DNA of 64,000 nucleotides, from assembly GCF_005405925.1 (NCBI RefSeq), contig NZ_BJHV01000001.1:682001-746000 (forward strand). The letters are read 5' to 3'. How positions within the stretch are numbered: the stretch's first letter is position 1; each line of letters starts with the position of its first letter. This DNA is from Streptomyces antimycoticus. GTDB lineage: Bacteria; Actinomycetota; Actinomycetes; Streptomycetales; Streptomycetaceae. The translations under genes and the position numbers were made by a program. The notes under the pieces are model-generated. The model was given only the letters and a program-made list of their open reading frames with translations, had not been told where the DNA came from and searched no databases. Below, piece by piece: positions 9,942 through 18,328 of this stretch.

Positions 9942-11603
9942 TCACATCCGTTCGGGCGCCGAGACCCCGAGCAGCCGCAGCCCGTTGCGCAGCACCAGCC
10001 TGCTGGCCTCGGTGAGCCACAGCCGGGCCCGGGTGCGGTCGTCCGGATCCTCACCCGCCCTCGGCAGGACGCGGCAGGCGTCGTAGAAGCGGTGGTACGT
10101 GCCGGACAGCGCCTCCAGGTAGTGCGCCACCCGGTGCGGCTCGCGCAGTGTGGCGGCGGTGGCCACAACCTGCGGGAACTCGGCCAGCATGCCCAGCAGA
10201 TCGGTCTCCCGCTCGTGGGTGAGCTGGGAGGGGGCGAAGTCCTCCGGTGCGCCCTTCCCGATCCCGGCTTCCTCCGCCCTGCGCTGCACGGCGCACAGCC
10301 GGGTGTGCGCGTACTGGACGTAGTAGACGGGGTTGTCGTTCGACTGCCGGGTGAGCAGGTCGATATCGAGGTCGATCATCGCGTCCACGCCGGCCCGCGC
10401 GAGCGCGTACCGAGCGGCGTCCACGCCGACCGCCTCGACCAGGTCGTCCAGGGTGAGGACCGTGCCCGCCCGCTTGCTCATCCGGACCGGCTCCCCGTCC
10501 TTGACCAGATTGACGAGCTGACCGATCAGGATCTCCAGATGCGTGTCCGGATCGTCACCGAAGGAGGCCGCCATGGCCCGCATCCGGCCCACATAGCCCG
10601 CGTGGTCGGCGCCGAGCATGATGACGACCCGTTCGAAGCCCCGGGACCGCTTGTTCAGGTAGTACGCGCAGTCCGCGGTGAAGTACGTCCAGGAACCGTC
10701 GCTCTTCACCAGCACCCGGTCCTTGTCGTCACCGAAGTCCGTGGTGCGCAGCCACATCGCGCCCTCGTCCTCGAAGACATGACCGCCCTCCCGCAGGCGG
10801 GCGACGGCGGCGTCCAGGTCGCCCTGGTCGTGCAGGTCCTTCTCGTTGAAGTAGACGTCGAAGCGGGTACCGAACGCGGCGAGCGACGCCTTGATCTCGT
10901 CGAACATCAGTGCCGTGCCCACCGCCCGGAAGGCGGCGAGGGCCTGGGACTCCGGCAGCGTCAGGACGTCGGGGTGCCGGCGCAGCACCGCGGCGGCGAT
11001 CTCCGCGATGTACGTGCCGCTGTAGCCGTCCTCAGGCACCGGTGAGCCCTGTGCCGAGGCGAACAGCGAGCGGGCGAACCGGTCGATCTGCACACCGGCG
11101 TCGTTGAAGTAGTACTCCCGCGAGACGTCCGCACCCGCTGTCTCGAACAGCCGGGCAAGCACATCGCCCACGACCGCCCACCGGGCCCCGCCGATGTGCA
11201 CCGGTCCCGTGGGGTTCGCCGAGACGAACTCCAGGTTGAGCCGAAGGCCCCCGAGCCGGTCCGTACGGCCATAGGTGTCACCGGCCAGGACGATGTCGCG
11301 TGCCAGGGAGCCGATCGCCGCGCTCTCCAACGTGATGTTCAGGAATCCGGGGCCCGCGACCTCTGCCTTCGCCACTCCGTCGGCCGCGCCCACCAACGGG
11401 GCCAGCACCTCGGCGACGGCGCGTGCGGGCAGGCCCGCGGAGGCGGCGAGTTGCATGGCGACATTGGTCGAGTAGTCGCCATGGCTTCGGTGGCGCGGGC
11501 GCTCCACGTGGATCTCCCGTGGCGCCTCTGCCGAGATACGTCCGGACTCGATGGCCTGGTGCACGCCATCGGAAATGACGGCCGCGAGATCTACTGGAGT
11601 CAC
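9942..11603 (-). CDS. argS: arginyl-tRNA synthetase
   Basis: Charges tRNA-Arg with arginine. Class I synthetase hallmarks are present: the HIGH-type motif in NPTGPVHIGGAR (~residue 130), the KMSKS-type motif in PVRMSKRAGT (~385), an N-terminal Arg-S additional domain and the C-terminal DALR anticodon-binding helices. The start is GTG at 11603. At 553 residues it matches the shorter mycobacterial-type ArgRS; Streptomyces also commonly carry a ~590-residue form, so this may be one of two copies. Nothing nearby suggests an operon; genes on either side are separated by about 200 bp. Confidence 0.93.
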   Translation of the reverse strand: MTPVDLAAVISDGVHQAIESGRISAEAPREIHVERPRHRSHGDYSTNVAMQLAASAGLPARAVAEVLAPLVGAADGVAKAEVAGPGFLNITLESAAIGSLARDIVLAGDTYGRTDRLGGLRLNLEFVSANPTGPVHIGGARWAVVGDVLARLFETAGADVSREYYFNDAGVQIDRFARSLFASAQGSPVPEDGYSGTYIAEIAAAVLRRHPDVLTLPESQALAAFRAVGTALMFDEIKASLAAFGTRFDVYFNEKDLHDQGDLDAAVARLREGGHVFEDEGAMWLRTTDFGDDKDRVLVKSDGSWTYFTADCAYYLNKRSRGFERVVIMLGADHAGYVGRMRAMAASFGDDPDTHLEILIGQLVNLVKDGEPVRMSKRAGTVLTLDDLVEAVGVDAARYALARAGVDAMIDLDIDLLTRQSNDNPVYYVQYAHTRLCAVQRRAEEAGIGKGAPEDFAPSQLTHERETDLLGMLAEFPQVVATAATLREPHRVAHYLEALSGTYHRFYDACRVLPRAGEDPDDRTRARLWLTEASRLVLRNGLRLLGVSAPERM

Positions 11604-11717
11604 GCAGGTGACGGTACCGGGACGAACGCCGCGGAAGACAGCGAATATGCGGGCGGTCTGCTACTCCCTGCGCCGGCCGAAGCCCGCGGATAACGCCAAG
11701 AGGTCCCTACGACGATC

Positions 11718-11750
11718 GCGGCGGCCACCTTACGAGAAGGTGGCCGCCGC
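11718..11750 (-). terminator. intrinsic hairpin terminator
   Basis: A perfect 14-bp stem, GCGGCGGCCACCTT at 11718-11731 and its complement at 11737-11750, with the loop ACGAG. It lies about 50 bp past the stop of the SapA-like gene on the minus strand and upstream of argS, so it probably ends the former and insulates the latter. Confidence 0.8.
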
Positions 11751-11798
11751 TCCCCCGTTCGTCCCCCGTCGGCCGTGCCGACGCCTGGCTTTCGGGCC

Positions 11799-12245
11799 TT
11801 ACCAGCCCTTGGTCACGCGGTAGGCCTTCAGGGATCCACAGTTCGATCCGTACGTCCAGGTGGACTGGTTCTCGATGCCCCCGGCCCAGTCCACGCACTT
11901 ACCGCGCCCGTCGCCGTACACCGGGCCCGCGTACGAGGTGTACGCGCCGCCGTCCTCGGCCGACTCGTCGGCGCCCTGAACGTACAGGTAGGCGAACATC
12001 GGAACCGCCGCGCCCGTGGTGTTCCGGACGGTGACCACGCAGTTCTTGCCCTTGGTGGAGTTGTAGGTGAGGAAGACGGTGCCCTTGGAGCCGATGGGTG
12101 CCGAGTTCACCACCTTGTACCCGCTGCCGCACACCCCGTTGTACGTGGCCGTGGCGGCGGCCGACGCCTGCGGCGTCAGGGCCACGGTGCCCGCGATGGC
12201 GGTGGCGAGCACCGCGGTGGCGGCCATACGGCGAGAAAGATTCAT
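11799..12245 (-). CDS. secreted spore-associated protein A-like
   Basis: A small secreted protein of 148 residues with a clear signal peptide (RR, hydrophobic core, ASA cleavage near residue 29) and a mature domain beginning ATYNGVCGSGYKVVNS. Four cysteines can form two disulfides. The sequence resembles the Streptomyces SapA spore-associated proteins, found on aerial hyphae and spores; the molecular function is unknown. The ATG has AAGGGGGACAA upstream. A strong terminator lies ~50 bp after the stop. The divergent gene encodes an LPMO. Confidence 0.7.
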   Translation of the reverse strand: MNLSRRMAATAVLATAIAGTVALTPQASAAATATYNGVCGSGYKVVNSAPIGSKGTVFLTYNSTKGKNCVVTVRNTTGAAVPMFAYLYVQGADESAEDGGAYTSYAGPVYGDGRGKCVDWAGGIENQSTWTYGSNCGSLKAYRVTKGW

Positions 12246-12441
12246 TTGTCCCCCTTAATGATTCTTCATGGGCGTAGGCGCTGTTTGCGTCTGCCTAGGG
12301 AGACATGTTGGGGTCGCGGATGGTTGTACGGCATTGCACGACCGCTTCCGGCGGCCGTTGAACGCCCGGTCCGGGCTTCCCGTATTCGACGGGACGGGCG
12401 GCGCGCCCGTCCCGTCGCACCGAGTCGGAGGGCCGTACCGG

Positions 12442-13355
12442 ATGACCTCGTATCGCACCGCCGCCGTGGGCGCTCTTCTCGGGGCCCTCCCCTGTCTGTT
12501 CACGGCGCTGGCCGCGCAGCCCGCCCAGGCGCACGGGGCGCCGACGGACCCGGTGAGCCGGACGTTCGCCTGCTCCCCCGACGGCGGGGGCGCGGCCCGG
12601 TCGGCGGCGTGCCGGGCGGCTCAGGCCGCCAATGGCCCGGAGGCGGCGGACTGGGACAACCTGCGTATCGCGGGAGTGGCGGGCGAGGACCGGGAGCGGG
12701 TCCCGGACGGGAAGCTGTGCAGCGGGGGTCTGGAGGCGTACCGGGGGCTGGATCTGGCGCGCGCCGACTGGCCGTCGACGCGGCTGTCGGCCGGGGCCGA
12801 ACTCATGCTCACCTATCGGTCGACGATCCCGCACACGGGGACCTTCGAGCTGTATCTCACCAGGGAGGGCTACGATCCCGCGCGGCCGCTGAAGTGGTCG
12901 GACCTGGAGGCGAAGCCGTTCGCCACCGCCAAGGACCCCGCGCTGGTCGACGACGCGTACCGCATCAAGGCCACGCTGCCCGCCGACCGGACCGGCCGTC
13001 AGCTGCTCTATACGATCTGGCGGAACACCAGCACCCCGGACACCTACTACTCCTGCTCTGATGTGGTGCTGGGCGCTGCGGCCCCTCGTCGGATGCTCCT
13101 TCGTCGGAGGCCGCCAACCCGCCGTCTCGCGCCGCCGCTCCGCCGTCCCGGGACGCCGCGGCGGCCTCCCGCGCCACCTCTGCCAACCCCGCCACTTCCG
13201 CCACGTCCGAGGAGGACGACGGCGACAGCACTCCGGTACTGCTCGCCGGTGGTGCGTCCGTGCTGGTGCTCGGCGCGGGCGTCGCCGCCACCGTACGGCG
13301 ACGACGCCCGAGCCGCCGACGGGCCACTGTCACCGGTAGCCGTGGCGGGCCGTGA
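12442..13355 (+). CDS. AA10 lytic polysaccharide monooxygenase, C-terminal frameshift
   Basis: A secreted copper enzyme that oxidatively cleaves chitin or cellulose. A signal peptide ends AQA and the mature chain starts with the copper-brace His31 (HGAPTDPVSR); the second brace histidine is His131 (TIPHTGTF). The catalytic domain ends near YYSCSDVVLGA (~residue 212). The frame is then lost: one missing base around 13072-13085 restores a Ser/Ala/Pro linker, a membrane helix (VLLAGGASVLVLGAGVAA) and a basic tail RRRRPSRRR ending at 13355, i.e. a surface anchor. As sequenced, the frame instead continues into meaningless antisense of the dioxygenase gene. Start ATG with GGAGG upstream. Confidence 0.8.
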
Positions 13356-14193
13356 CGTGGCGCGGGTAGTAGCGCTCGTCGGGCGCGGGCCGGTACTCCT
13401 TCCAGCGCGGGGTGTCGCCGGTGGGCTGGTCGCCGAGGACGGTCACCCGCTGGCCCCTGCGGGGTTCGGTGTAGTCGTTGACGGCCAGGTGCTGGGTGGC
13501 GCGGTTGTCCCACATCGCGACGGCGCCGGGCTGCCAGCGGTAGCGGCAATTGAACCGGGGCGACTCGGAGTGCTCGAAGAGGTACTGCAGCAGGGCGTCG
13601 CTCTCCGGGCGGCTGAGCTGCGGGATGTGCGAGGTCCACATGCGGGTGACGTACAGGGAGCGCCTGCCGGTCTCGGGGTGGATGCGCACCACCGGGTGTT
13701 CCGCGGAGTGCTCGCCGGTCTGCGGTGTGTTGAGGACATGGACGGCGGTGAGGCCGTCGAGGAGTTCGCGCATCGGCTCGGAGAGCGTCTCGTAGACCAG
13801 GTACTGGTTGCTCCACATGGTGTCGCCGCCGGAGGCGGGACACACCTGCAGATGGAGGATGGAGGCGACCGGCGGATTGGGCTGGAAGGTCACGTCGATA
13901 TGCCACTCATCGGCCTTGGCGCCCTGGTCCGCGTCCAGGACGACGATCTCGGGATGGCCCTCGACCTTGGGCAGGAACGGATGGACCTCCAGCTCCCCCA
14001 GCCGCCGTCCCAGGGCGATATGCGCCTGTGGGGTGAGGTGTTCCTGGTCCGGGAAGAAGACCACGAGGTGCTTGAGCAGCAACTCGTGGATGCGCTCGAA
14101 GAGTTCATCGGTGAGCTCGGTCAGATCGACACCGCGGATCTCCGCGCCGAGTGCTCCGGAGACGGGGGTCACCATCGGTTCGGAAGTGGACAT
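13330..14193 (-). CDS. TauD/TfdA-type Fe(II)/2-oxoglutarate dioxygenase
   Basis: A 287-residue non-haem iron dioxygenase. The facial triad is visible as His98 and Asp100 (WHID) and His235 (ATQHLAVND), with the 2-oxoglutarate-binding Arg249 in RRGQR. It would hydroxylate or otherwise oxidise a small molecule, consuming 2-oxoglutarate and O2. The ATG at 14191-14193 is chosen (GAGGACGG upstream); a longer frame to 14412 overlaps the flavoprotein gene. It starts 14 bp after the flavoprotein stop and is the last gene of the terpenoid operon, so a late oxidative tailoring step is the best guess. Family members also act on taurine or alkyl sulfates. Confidence 0.85.
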   Translation of the reverse strand: MSTSEPMVTPVSGALGAEIRGVDLTELTDELFERIHELLLKHLVVFFPDQEHLTPQAHIALGRRLGELEVHPFLPKVEGHPEIVVLDADQGAKADEWHIDVTFQPNPPVASILHLQVCPASGGDTMWSNQYLVYETLSEPMRELLDGLTAVHVLNTPQTGEHSAEHPVVRIHPETGRRSLYVTRMWTSHIPQLSRPESDALLQYLFEHSESPRFNCRYRWQPGAVAMWDNRATQHLAVNDYTEPRRGQRVTVLGDQPTGDTPRWKEYRPAPDERYYPRHVTARHGYR

Positions 14194-14207
14194 GCGGTAA
14201 ACCGTCC

Positions 14208-15512
14208 TCACATGGGTTGCGGTCGGCCGGCCGGGGCGGTCGGCACTCGGTGGGCGCGCGGATCGGGGAGGAGACCGAGTTGCTGCAGCCGGTCCAGCGG
14301 GGTCAGCGGGCGCGGGCCGAGGCCCGACATGTTGTGGGTGACGGTGTGCAGCAGCCGGGGGTTGGCACCGGTGTGACGGACGGCCCGGCGCCCGAGGATC
14401 CGGCCGCGCCACGACAGATCGGTGACCATCCGCGCCGCGTTGCCGCTGGTCCTGGCCGCCTGGGTGAGCAGGGGCAGCTGCCGCTCGTGGTAGTCGCGCA
14501 GCGCGGCGTCCACCGCCGCGGCCGACATTTCGCCCGTACGCTCCAGATGTCCCGACAGCCGCTCGGCGAGGGCACCGGCGCTGGTGATGGCGGTGTTCAT
14601 GCCCTGCGCCGCCATCGGATGGACGGCGTACGCGGCCTCGCCGACGAGCGCCAGTCCGCGGCCGGACAGCCGGGGCGACAGCAGCCGTCCGACGGGCAGC
14701 GTCTGGCGGCTGTCGAGATGGGCGAGCAGGGACGCGGTCAGCGGCTCCAGGGCGGGCACCTGGGACAGCGCCCGGGCGGCCCAGTCGGCCAGCCCCCCAT
14801 GTGCCGTGACGCCGCGCAGCTCATCGGGCCCGGCCTGGAGGTAGAGCCGCAACCGGCCGCCCGGCAGCGGATAGAGCAGCCGCAGCCCCCGGTCGGTGAC
14901 ATACGCGGAGAAGTCGTCGGCCCGCGCGGCCGCGTCGGCCTCGCCGATGTCGAAGGAGACCAGCCGGTGCGGATAGTCGGCCCGCTTGGCCTCGATGCCC
15001 GCCCAGGACCGCAGCCGTGAGGAGATGCCGTCGGCGGCGACCACGAGTGGCGCCCGCTGCTCGTAGACCCTGCCGCCTTCGGCCAGCCGCAGTCCGGTGA
15101 TCCGGCCGGAGTCGTCGCGCAGTGGCGCCTCCGCGCGGACGCCCCGGCGCAGCTCGACACCCGGCCCGAGGCTCTCGGCCAGAGCGGCGAGGATGGCGGT
15201 GTGGTCATGGGCCAGCAACCACTGGTCGGGGGCGGGCAGTTGGCCGTAGTCGAGGGACATCAGCGCGGTGCCCCGCGGATCGCGGACGACCAGCCGTCCG
15301 AGCCGGACCGCACCCTGCGCGTCGAGCCGCTTCTCCACGCCCCAGGAGCGCAGCAGGCGCAGCGCACCCGGCTGGAGCACCTCTCCCTTGGCGATCGGAC
15401 GGACCTTCGGCTGCTTGTCGACCACCAGGACGTCCAGTCCGAGGTCGCCGAGCGCGCGGGCCGCGGCGAGACCGCCGACGCCCGCCCCGCACACGAGCAC
15501 ATCGGGGCTCAT
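14208..15512 (-). CDS. FAD-dependent monooxygenase, squalene-epoxidase-like
   Basis: A 434-residue flavoprotein of the PHBH/UbiH/squalene-epoxidase group. Seen: the FAD fingerprint GAGVGG at residues 9-14, KGEVLQPGALRLL (~42-54), close to the squalene-epoxidase segment, the DG motif (AADG, 159-162) and the GD-region GEAAYAVHPMAAQGMNTA (291-308). In the last, the usual GDAAH is GEAAY, an unusual substitution. The start overlaps the cyclase-like gene's TGA (ATGA), with GGAGG in that gene's last codons. In the operon context its likely role is epoxidation of the terminal alkene of a prenyl chain before cyclisation (inference). Confidence 0.8.
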   Translation of the reverse strand: MSPDVLVCGAGVGGLAAARALGDLGLDVLVVDKQPKVRPIAKGEVLQPGALRLLRSWGVEKRLDAQGAVRLGRLVVRDPRGTALMSLDYGQLPAPDQWLLAHDHTAILAALAESLGPGVELRRGVRAEAPLRDDSGRITGLRLAEGGRVYEQRAPLVVAADGISSRLRSWAGIEAKRADYPHRLVSFDIGEADAAARADDFSAYVTDRGLRLLYPLPGGRLRLYLQAGPDELRGVTAHGGLADWAARALSQVPALEPLTASLLAHLDSRQTLPVGRLLSPRLSGRGLALVGEAAYAVHPMAAQGMNTAITSAGALAERLSGHLERTGEMSAAAVDAALRDYHERQLPLLTQAARTSGNAARMVTDLSWRGRILGRRAVRHTGANPRLLHTVTHNMSGLGPRPLTPLDRLQQLGLLPDPRAHRVPTAPAGRPQPM

Positions 15513-17290
15513 TTCCGGCCTCCTTCGCTGGTGCCGGTGGTGCCGGTGGTGCCGGTGGTGCCGGTGGTGCCGGTGGTGCCGGTGGTGCCGGTGGTCGGGC
15601 CGGTCGTGCCGATGGCTTCCGCCGCTTCCGCGGAGCGGTAGTGGGCCAGGGCCCGCAGCGCCAGGCCCGCCGCGATGCCGTCGTCGGCGTAGCGGGCACA
15701 GCCGCGGACGTACTCGTTGACCGGGCCCGGCGTCCAGCCGCCGTCCGCCCGCTGGGCGTCGACGAGCCATCGGGCCGCCGCCGCGGGGGCCGGGTCGGCG
15801 GGGCTCAGCCCGGCGGCGAGCAGCCCGCGCAGCGCCCAGGCGGTCTCCTCGACGGTGCCCGGCCGGGTGCCCTCGCCCGTGCTCCACGAGCCGTCGGGGT
15901 GCCGGGTGCGCAGCAGCCAGTCCCTGGCCCGGGCCGCCGCGCGGTGGTGTTCCCCGGTGCGGCCCGCCCGGCTGAGCGCCTCCAGCGCCGCGGCGGTGCC
16001 GGGGGTGCCGCCGCGGTACCACATGGCCTCGAACGATCCGTCGGGGCGCTGCCGGCCGAGCAGCCAGCGCACGGCCTTGGCGACGCGCGGGTCGTCGGCC
16101 CCGGCCCCGGAGTCGAGCAGGGCGCCCACGACCTTGGCGGTCATCTGGGGACAGGGCCCGAAGCCGCCGGGTTTGCTGTTCCGCACGGCCAGGCTCCAGG
16201 ACCCGGCCGCGTCCTGGGTGGCGGTCAGCCACGCCAGCCCGGCGCGGACGTGGCGGTCGTCCGCGCCGCCGGGCAACTTCAGCAGGATGGCACTGGACTC
16301 GGCGGTCTCCAGGGCCATCGGCCAGCTACGGGGGCTGGAGAACCCCCAGTAGCCGGCCGGGCAGCCGAGGGCGTCGAACGGCTCGGGCTGCTGGTGGCGG
16401 TGGAGCATCTCGCGGGTGCCGATCAGCTGCGGGTCCTCGGCGTGACCGGCCTCGATCAGCGCGGCGGTGGCGAAGTTCGTCCAGGTCACATCGAGCGGCA
16501 TCAGATCCCAGGAACCGTCGGGGTTCGCCGCCGAGCGGAGCCAGCGGGCGGCGGCGCGCACCAGGTCGGGCGCCCGGCCGGAGCGGGCGAGGCCCAGGCA
16601 GATGAGTCCGGTGAGCCAGGGGTCGGTGCTGAACCCGCCGGTGGCGCCCTCGCGTTCGTACGCGTCATGGATGATCGCCAGGGCCCTCGGCCGGGCCAGC
16701 CGGTCCAGAACGCGGCCGGCCGGGCCGCGGCGGCGGTGTGCGGACTGGGCGAGCGCCTGGCTCGCGTAGATGGGCAGCCGCAGGCTCAGCAGGCGGCGGC
16801 TGAGGCCGGGGAAGAGCAGCAGTTCCAGGGGGAGCCGTCGCTGGGCGCCCTCGTGGGGCAGTCCGGCGAAGGTGTGGAACTGGCGGATGAGGGCGGTCAT
16901 CGCGGGTTCCGGGACGGCCCCGGAGCCGCCGAGCTCGTCGAACCGGGCCCGTGCGGCGTGTACGGCCGACGCCGCCCGGCGGGGGGCGAGCAGGTGGAGT
17001 GCCGCGGCGGCGAGCGCGGTGGTGAGGGGTTCGGTGGGCACCCCGCGCATGGCCCAGCCGCCGTCGTCCCGCTGGGTCTCGCACAGCCAGGTGACACCGC
17101 GCTCAATGGCCTCGGCCGAACCCTCCGGATCGGCGAAGTGGAGTGCGGTGAGGGCTCCGGCGGTGTTCAGCGGGGAGGCGTGGTGCGCGCCGAAGACGAA
17201 GGCGCCGTCGTCGCGCCGGTGGGCGAGGAGCGCCTCGGTACCGGCGGTGACGGCCGTGCCGACGCTCTCGGTCAAGGCGGAAGCGGGCAT
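15509..17290 (-). CDS. squalene-hopene-cyclase-fold terpene cyclase without DXDD
   Basis: A 593-residue alpha-barrel protein of the squalene cyclase/prenyltransferase-repeat superfamily. QW-type repeats are visible: QRDDGGW (73-79), NPDGSW (256-261), QDAAGSW (359-365), QRPDGSF (414-420), RHPDGSW (463-469) and QRADGGW (513-519), plus the family's ETAWALRGLLAAG (482-494). Where class II cyclases carry DXDD, or oxidosqualene cyclases SDCTAE, this protein has WPMALETAE (323-331): no Asp, only Glu328. It ends in a Thr/Gly repeat tail. It probably cyclises an epoxidised prenyl chain or is a divergent non-protonating member. The ATG follows AGAAGGG, 35 bp after the UbiA stop. Confidence 0.8.
   Translation of the reverse strand: MPASALTESVGTAVTAGTEALLAHRRDDGAFVFGAHHASPLNTAGALTALHFADPEGSAEAIERGVTWLCETQRDDGGWAMRGVPTEPLTTALAAAALHLLAPRRAASAVHAARARFDELGGSGAVPEPAMTALIRQFHTFAGLPHEGAQRRLPLELLLFPGLSRRLLSLRLPIYASQALAQSAHRRRGPAGRVLDRLARPRALAIIHDAYEREGATGGFSTDPWLTGLICLGLARSGRAPDLVRAAARWLRSAANPDGSWDLMPLDVTWTNFATAALIEAGHAEDPQLIGTREMLHRHQQPEPFDALGCPAGYWGFSSPRSWPMALETAESSAILLKLPGGADDRHVRAGLAWLTATQDAAGSWSLAVRNSKPGGFGPCPQMTAKVVGALLDSGAGADDPRVAKAVRWLLGRQRPDGSFEAMWYRGGTPGTAAALEALSRAGRTGEHHRAAARARDWLLRTRHPDGSWSTGEGTRPGTVEETAWALRGLLAAGLSPADPAPAAAARWLVDAQRADGGWTPGPVNEYVRGCARYADDGIAAGLALRALAHYRSAEAAEAIGTTGPTTGTTGTTGTTGTTGTTGTTGTSEGGRK
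15530..15592. repeat. seven tandem copies of a 9-bp unit
   Basis: GGTGCCGGT is repeated seven times without change. On the minus strand it encodes a Thr-Gly-Thr tripeptide array at the C-terminus of the cyclase-like protein. The unit keeps the reading frame, so copy number can vary without a frameshift. It ends about 18 bp before the start codon of the downstream flavoprotein gene. Confidence 0.95.
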
Positions 17291-17325
17291 GGGAGCGGAC
17301 CCTTCTGCTGGTGGCGCGCGGTGGT

Positions 17326-18324
17326 TCAGGGGCGTGGATCGGGGAGGGTGGGCCCGCCGTCGGCCAGGGGGGCGGGAAACTCATGCCGGGACCGCATCCG
17401 GCTCTGGGTGATGACGCTGACCGTGAGGAGCGGCGTCAGCAGCGCCAGGGCGAGTGCCGCACCGGCGCCCGCGGCCACCACCGCCGCGGCCAGCACCAGG
17501 CGTTCGGCGACCAGGACGGCGTGGGCGCGCAGCGCCAGCGCGGGGGCGAGGTGCCCCGGTGACCGCAGCAGCAGCCCGAAGGCGCCCGCGCCGCACAGCG
17601 CCGCGGCCGACAGCAGCACGAGATAGCCCGCCGTGTCCTTGGGCACCAGCCCGGTGGCGGCGCAGGCCACGGCCACGGCGGCCAGATACAGCGCGGCCGC
17701 GGTGTGGGTGGCGCGCCGGACGCCCTGGCGGACCGGCACGGTGGCGTAGCCGCCCTCACGGTCGCCGTCGACGTCGCGGAGGGTGCCGACGAGGTTGGAC
17801 GCGGTGTCATGGGCCAGGAAGACCAGGGCGAAGGGCAGCGCGCGCCACGGTGGCCACGGCTGGACGGCCATCGCGCCGAAGAGCACGGTGAGCGCGGTCA
17901 GCACGCCCCGTATGAGATTGCCCGACAGGCCACGTCCCTTGAGCACCCGGCTGTAGGCCACGATGCCCGCCATGGCGGCGGCGGCCACGGCCACGGCGCG
18001 CCAGTTGGCCCACAGGGCCAGCGCGGCCACGGCGATGGCGCAGCCGATGCCCGTGGCCACGGCGGCTCGTGGGCTCAACCGGCCGGAGGGGATGGGGCGT
18101 TGGGGCTTGCTGAGCGCGTCGAGGTCACGGTCGTAGTAGTCGCCGAGATAGTGGCCGGCGAGCCAGCCGAGGGTCGGCGCGGCCCAGGCCACCAGCAACT
18201 GCCCCGTGGTGGGGTGCGATCCGGCCAGGGTGGCTCCGGCGAGGCCGACCAGCCCCGGATACCACAGGGTGTACGGGCGCCAGGTCTGCAGATGGGCCAG
18301 GAGTGCCGTGCGCGGGGCCGCCAC
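17326..18324 (-). CDS. UbiA-family membrane prenyltransferase
   Basis: An integral membrane prenyltransferase of 332 residues with eight or nine hydrophobic helices. Both Mg-diphosphate motifs are present: GDYYDRDLD (61-69; Asp62, Asp65, Asp69) and RDVDGDREGG (183-192; Asp184, Asp188). It should transfer the polyprenyl group made by the adjacent synthase to an aromatic or polyol acceptor; the intact motifs also leave room for a UbiA-type terpene-cyclase role. The GTG start lies 4 bp after the synthase stop. The acceptor is unknown; the operon's aminotransferase suggests an aromatic oxo- or amino-acid derivative (inference). Confidence 0.85.
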   Translation of the reverse strand: MAAPRTALLAHLQTWRPYTLWYPGLVGLAGATLAGSHPTTGQLLVAWAAPTLGWLAGHYLGDYYDRDLDALSKPQRPIPSGRLSPRAAVATGIGCAIAVAALALWANWRAVAVAAAAMAGIVAYSRVLKGRGLSGNLIRGVLTALTVLFGAMAVQPWPPWRALPFALVFLAHDTASNLVGTLRDVDGDREGGYATVPVRQGVRRATHTAAALYLAAVAVACAATGLVPKDTAGYLVLLSAAALCGAGAFGLLLRSPGHLAPALALRAHAVLVAERLVLAAAVVAAGAGAALALALLTPLLTVSVITQSRMRSRHEFPAPLADGGPTLPDPRP

Positions 18325-18328
18325 GGCG

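Noticed and set aside
14194..14412. Longer start for the TauD dioxygenase
   Set aside because: It would overlap the flavoprotein gene in another phase, and the ATG at 14193 is preceded by a good ribosome site.
15530..15592. Repeat array as CRISPR or attachment site
   Set aside because: Units are 9 bp with no spacers and are translated in frame as the cyclase tail.
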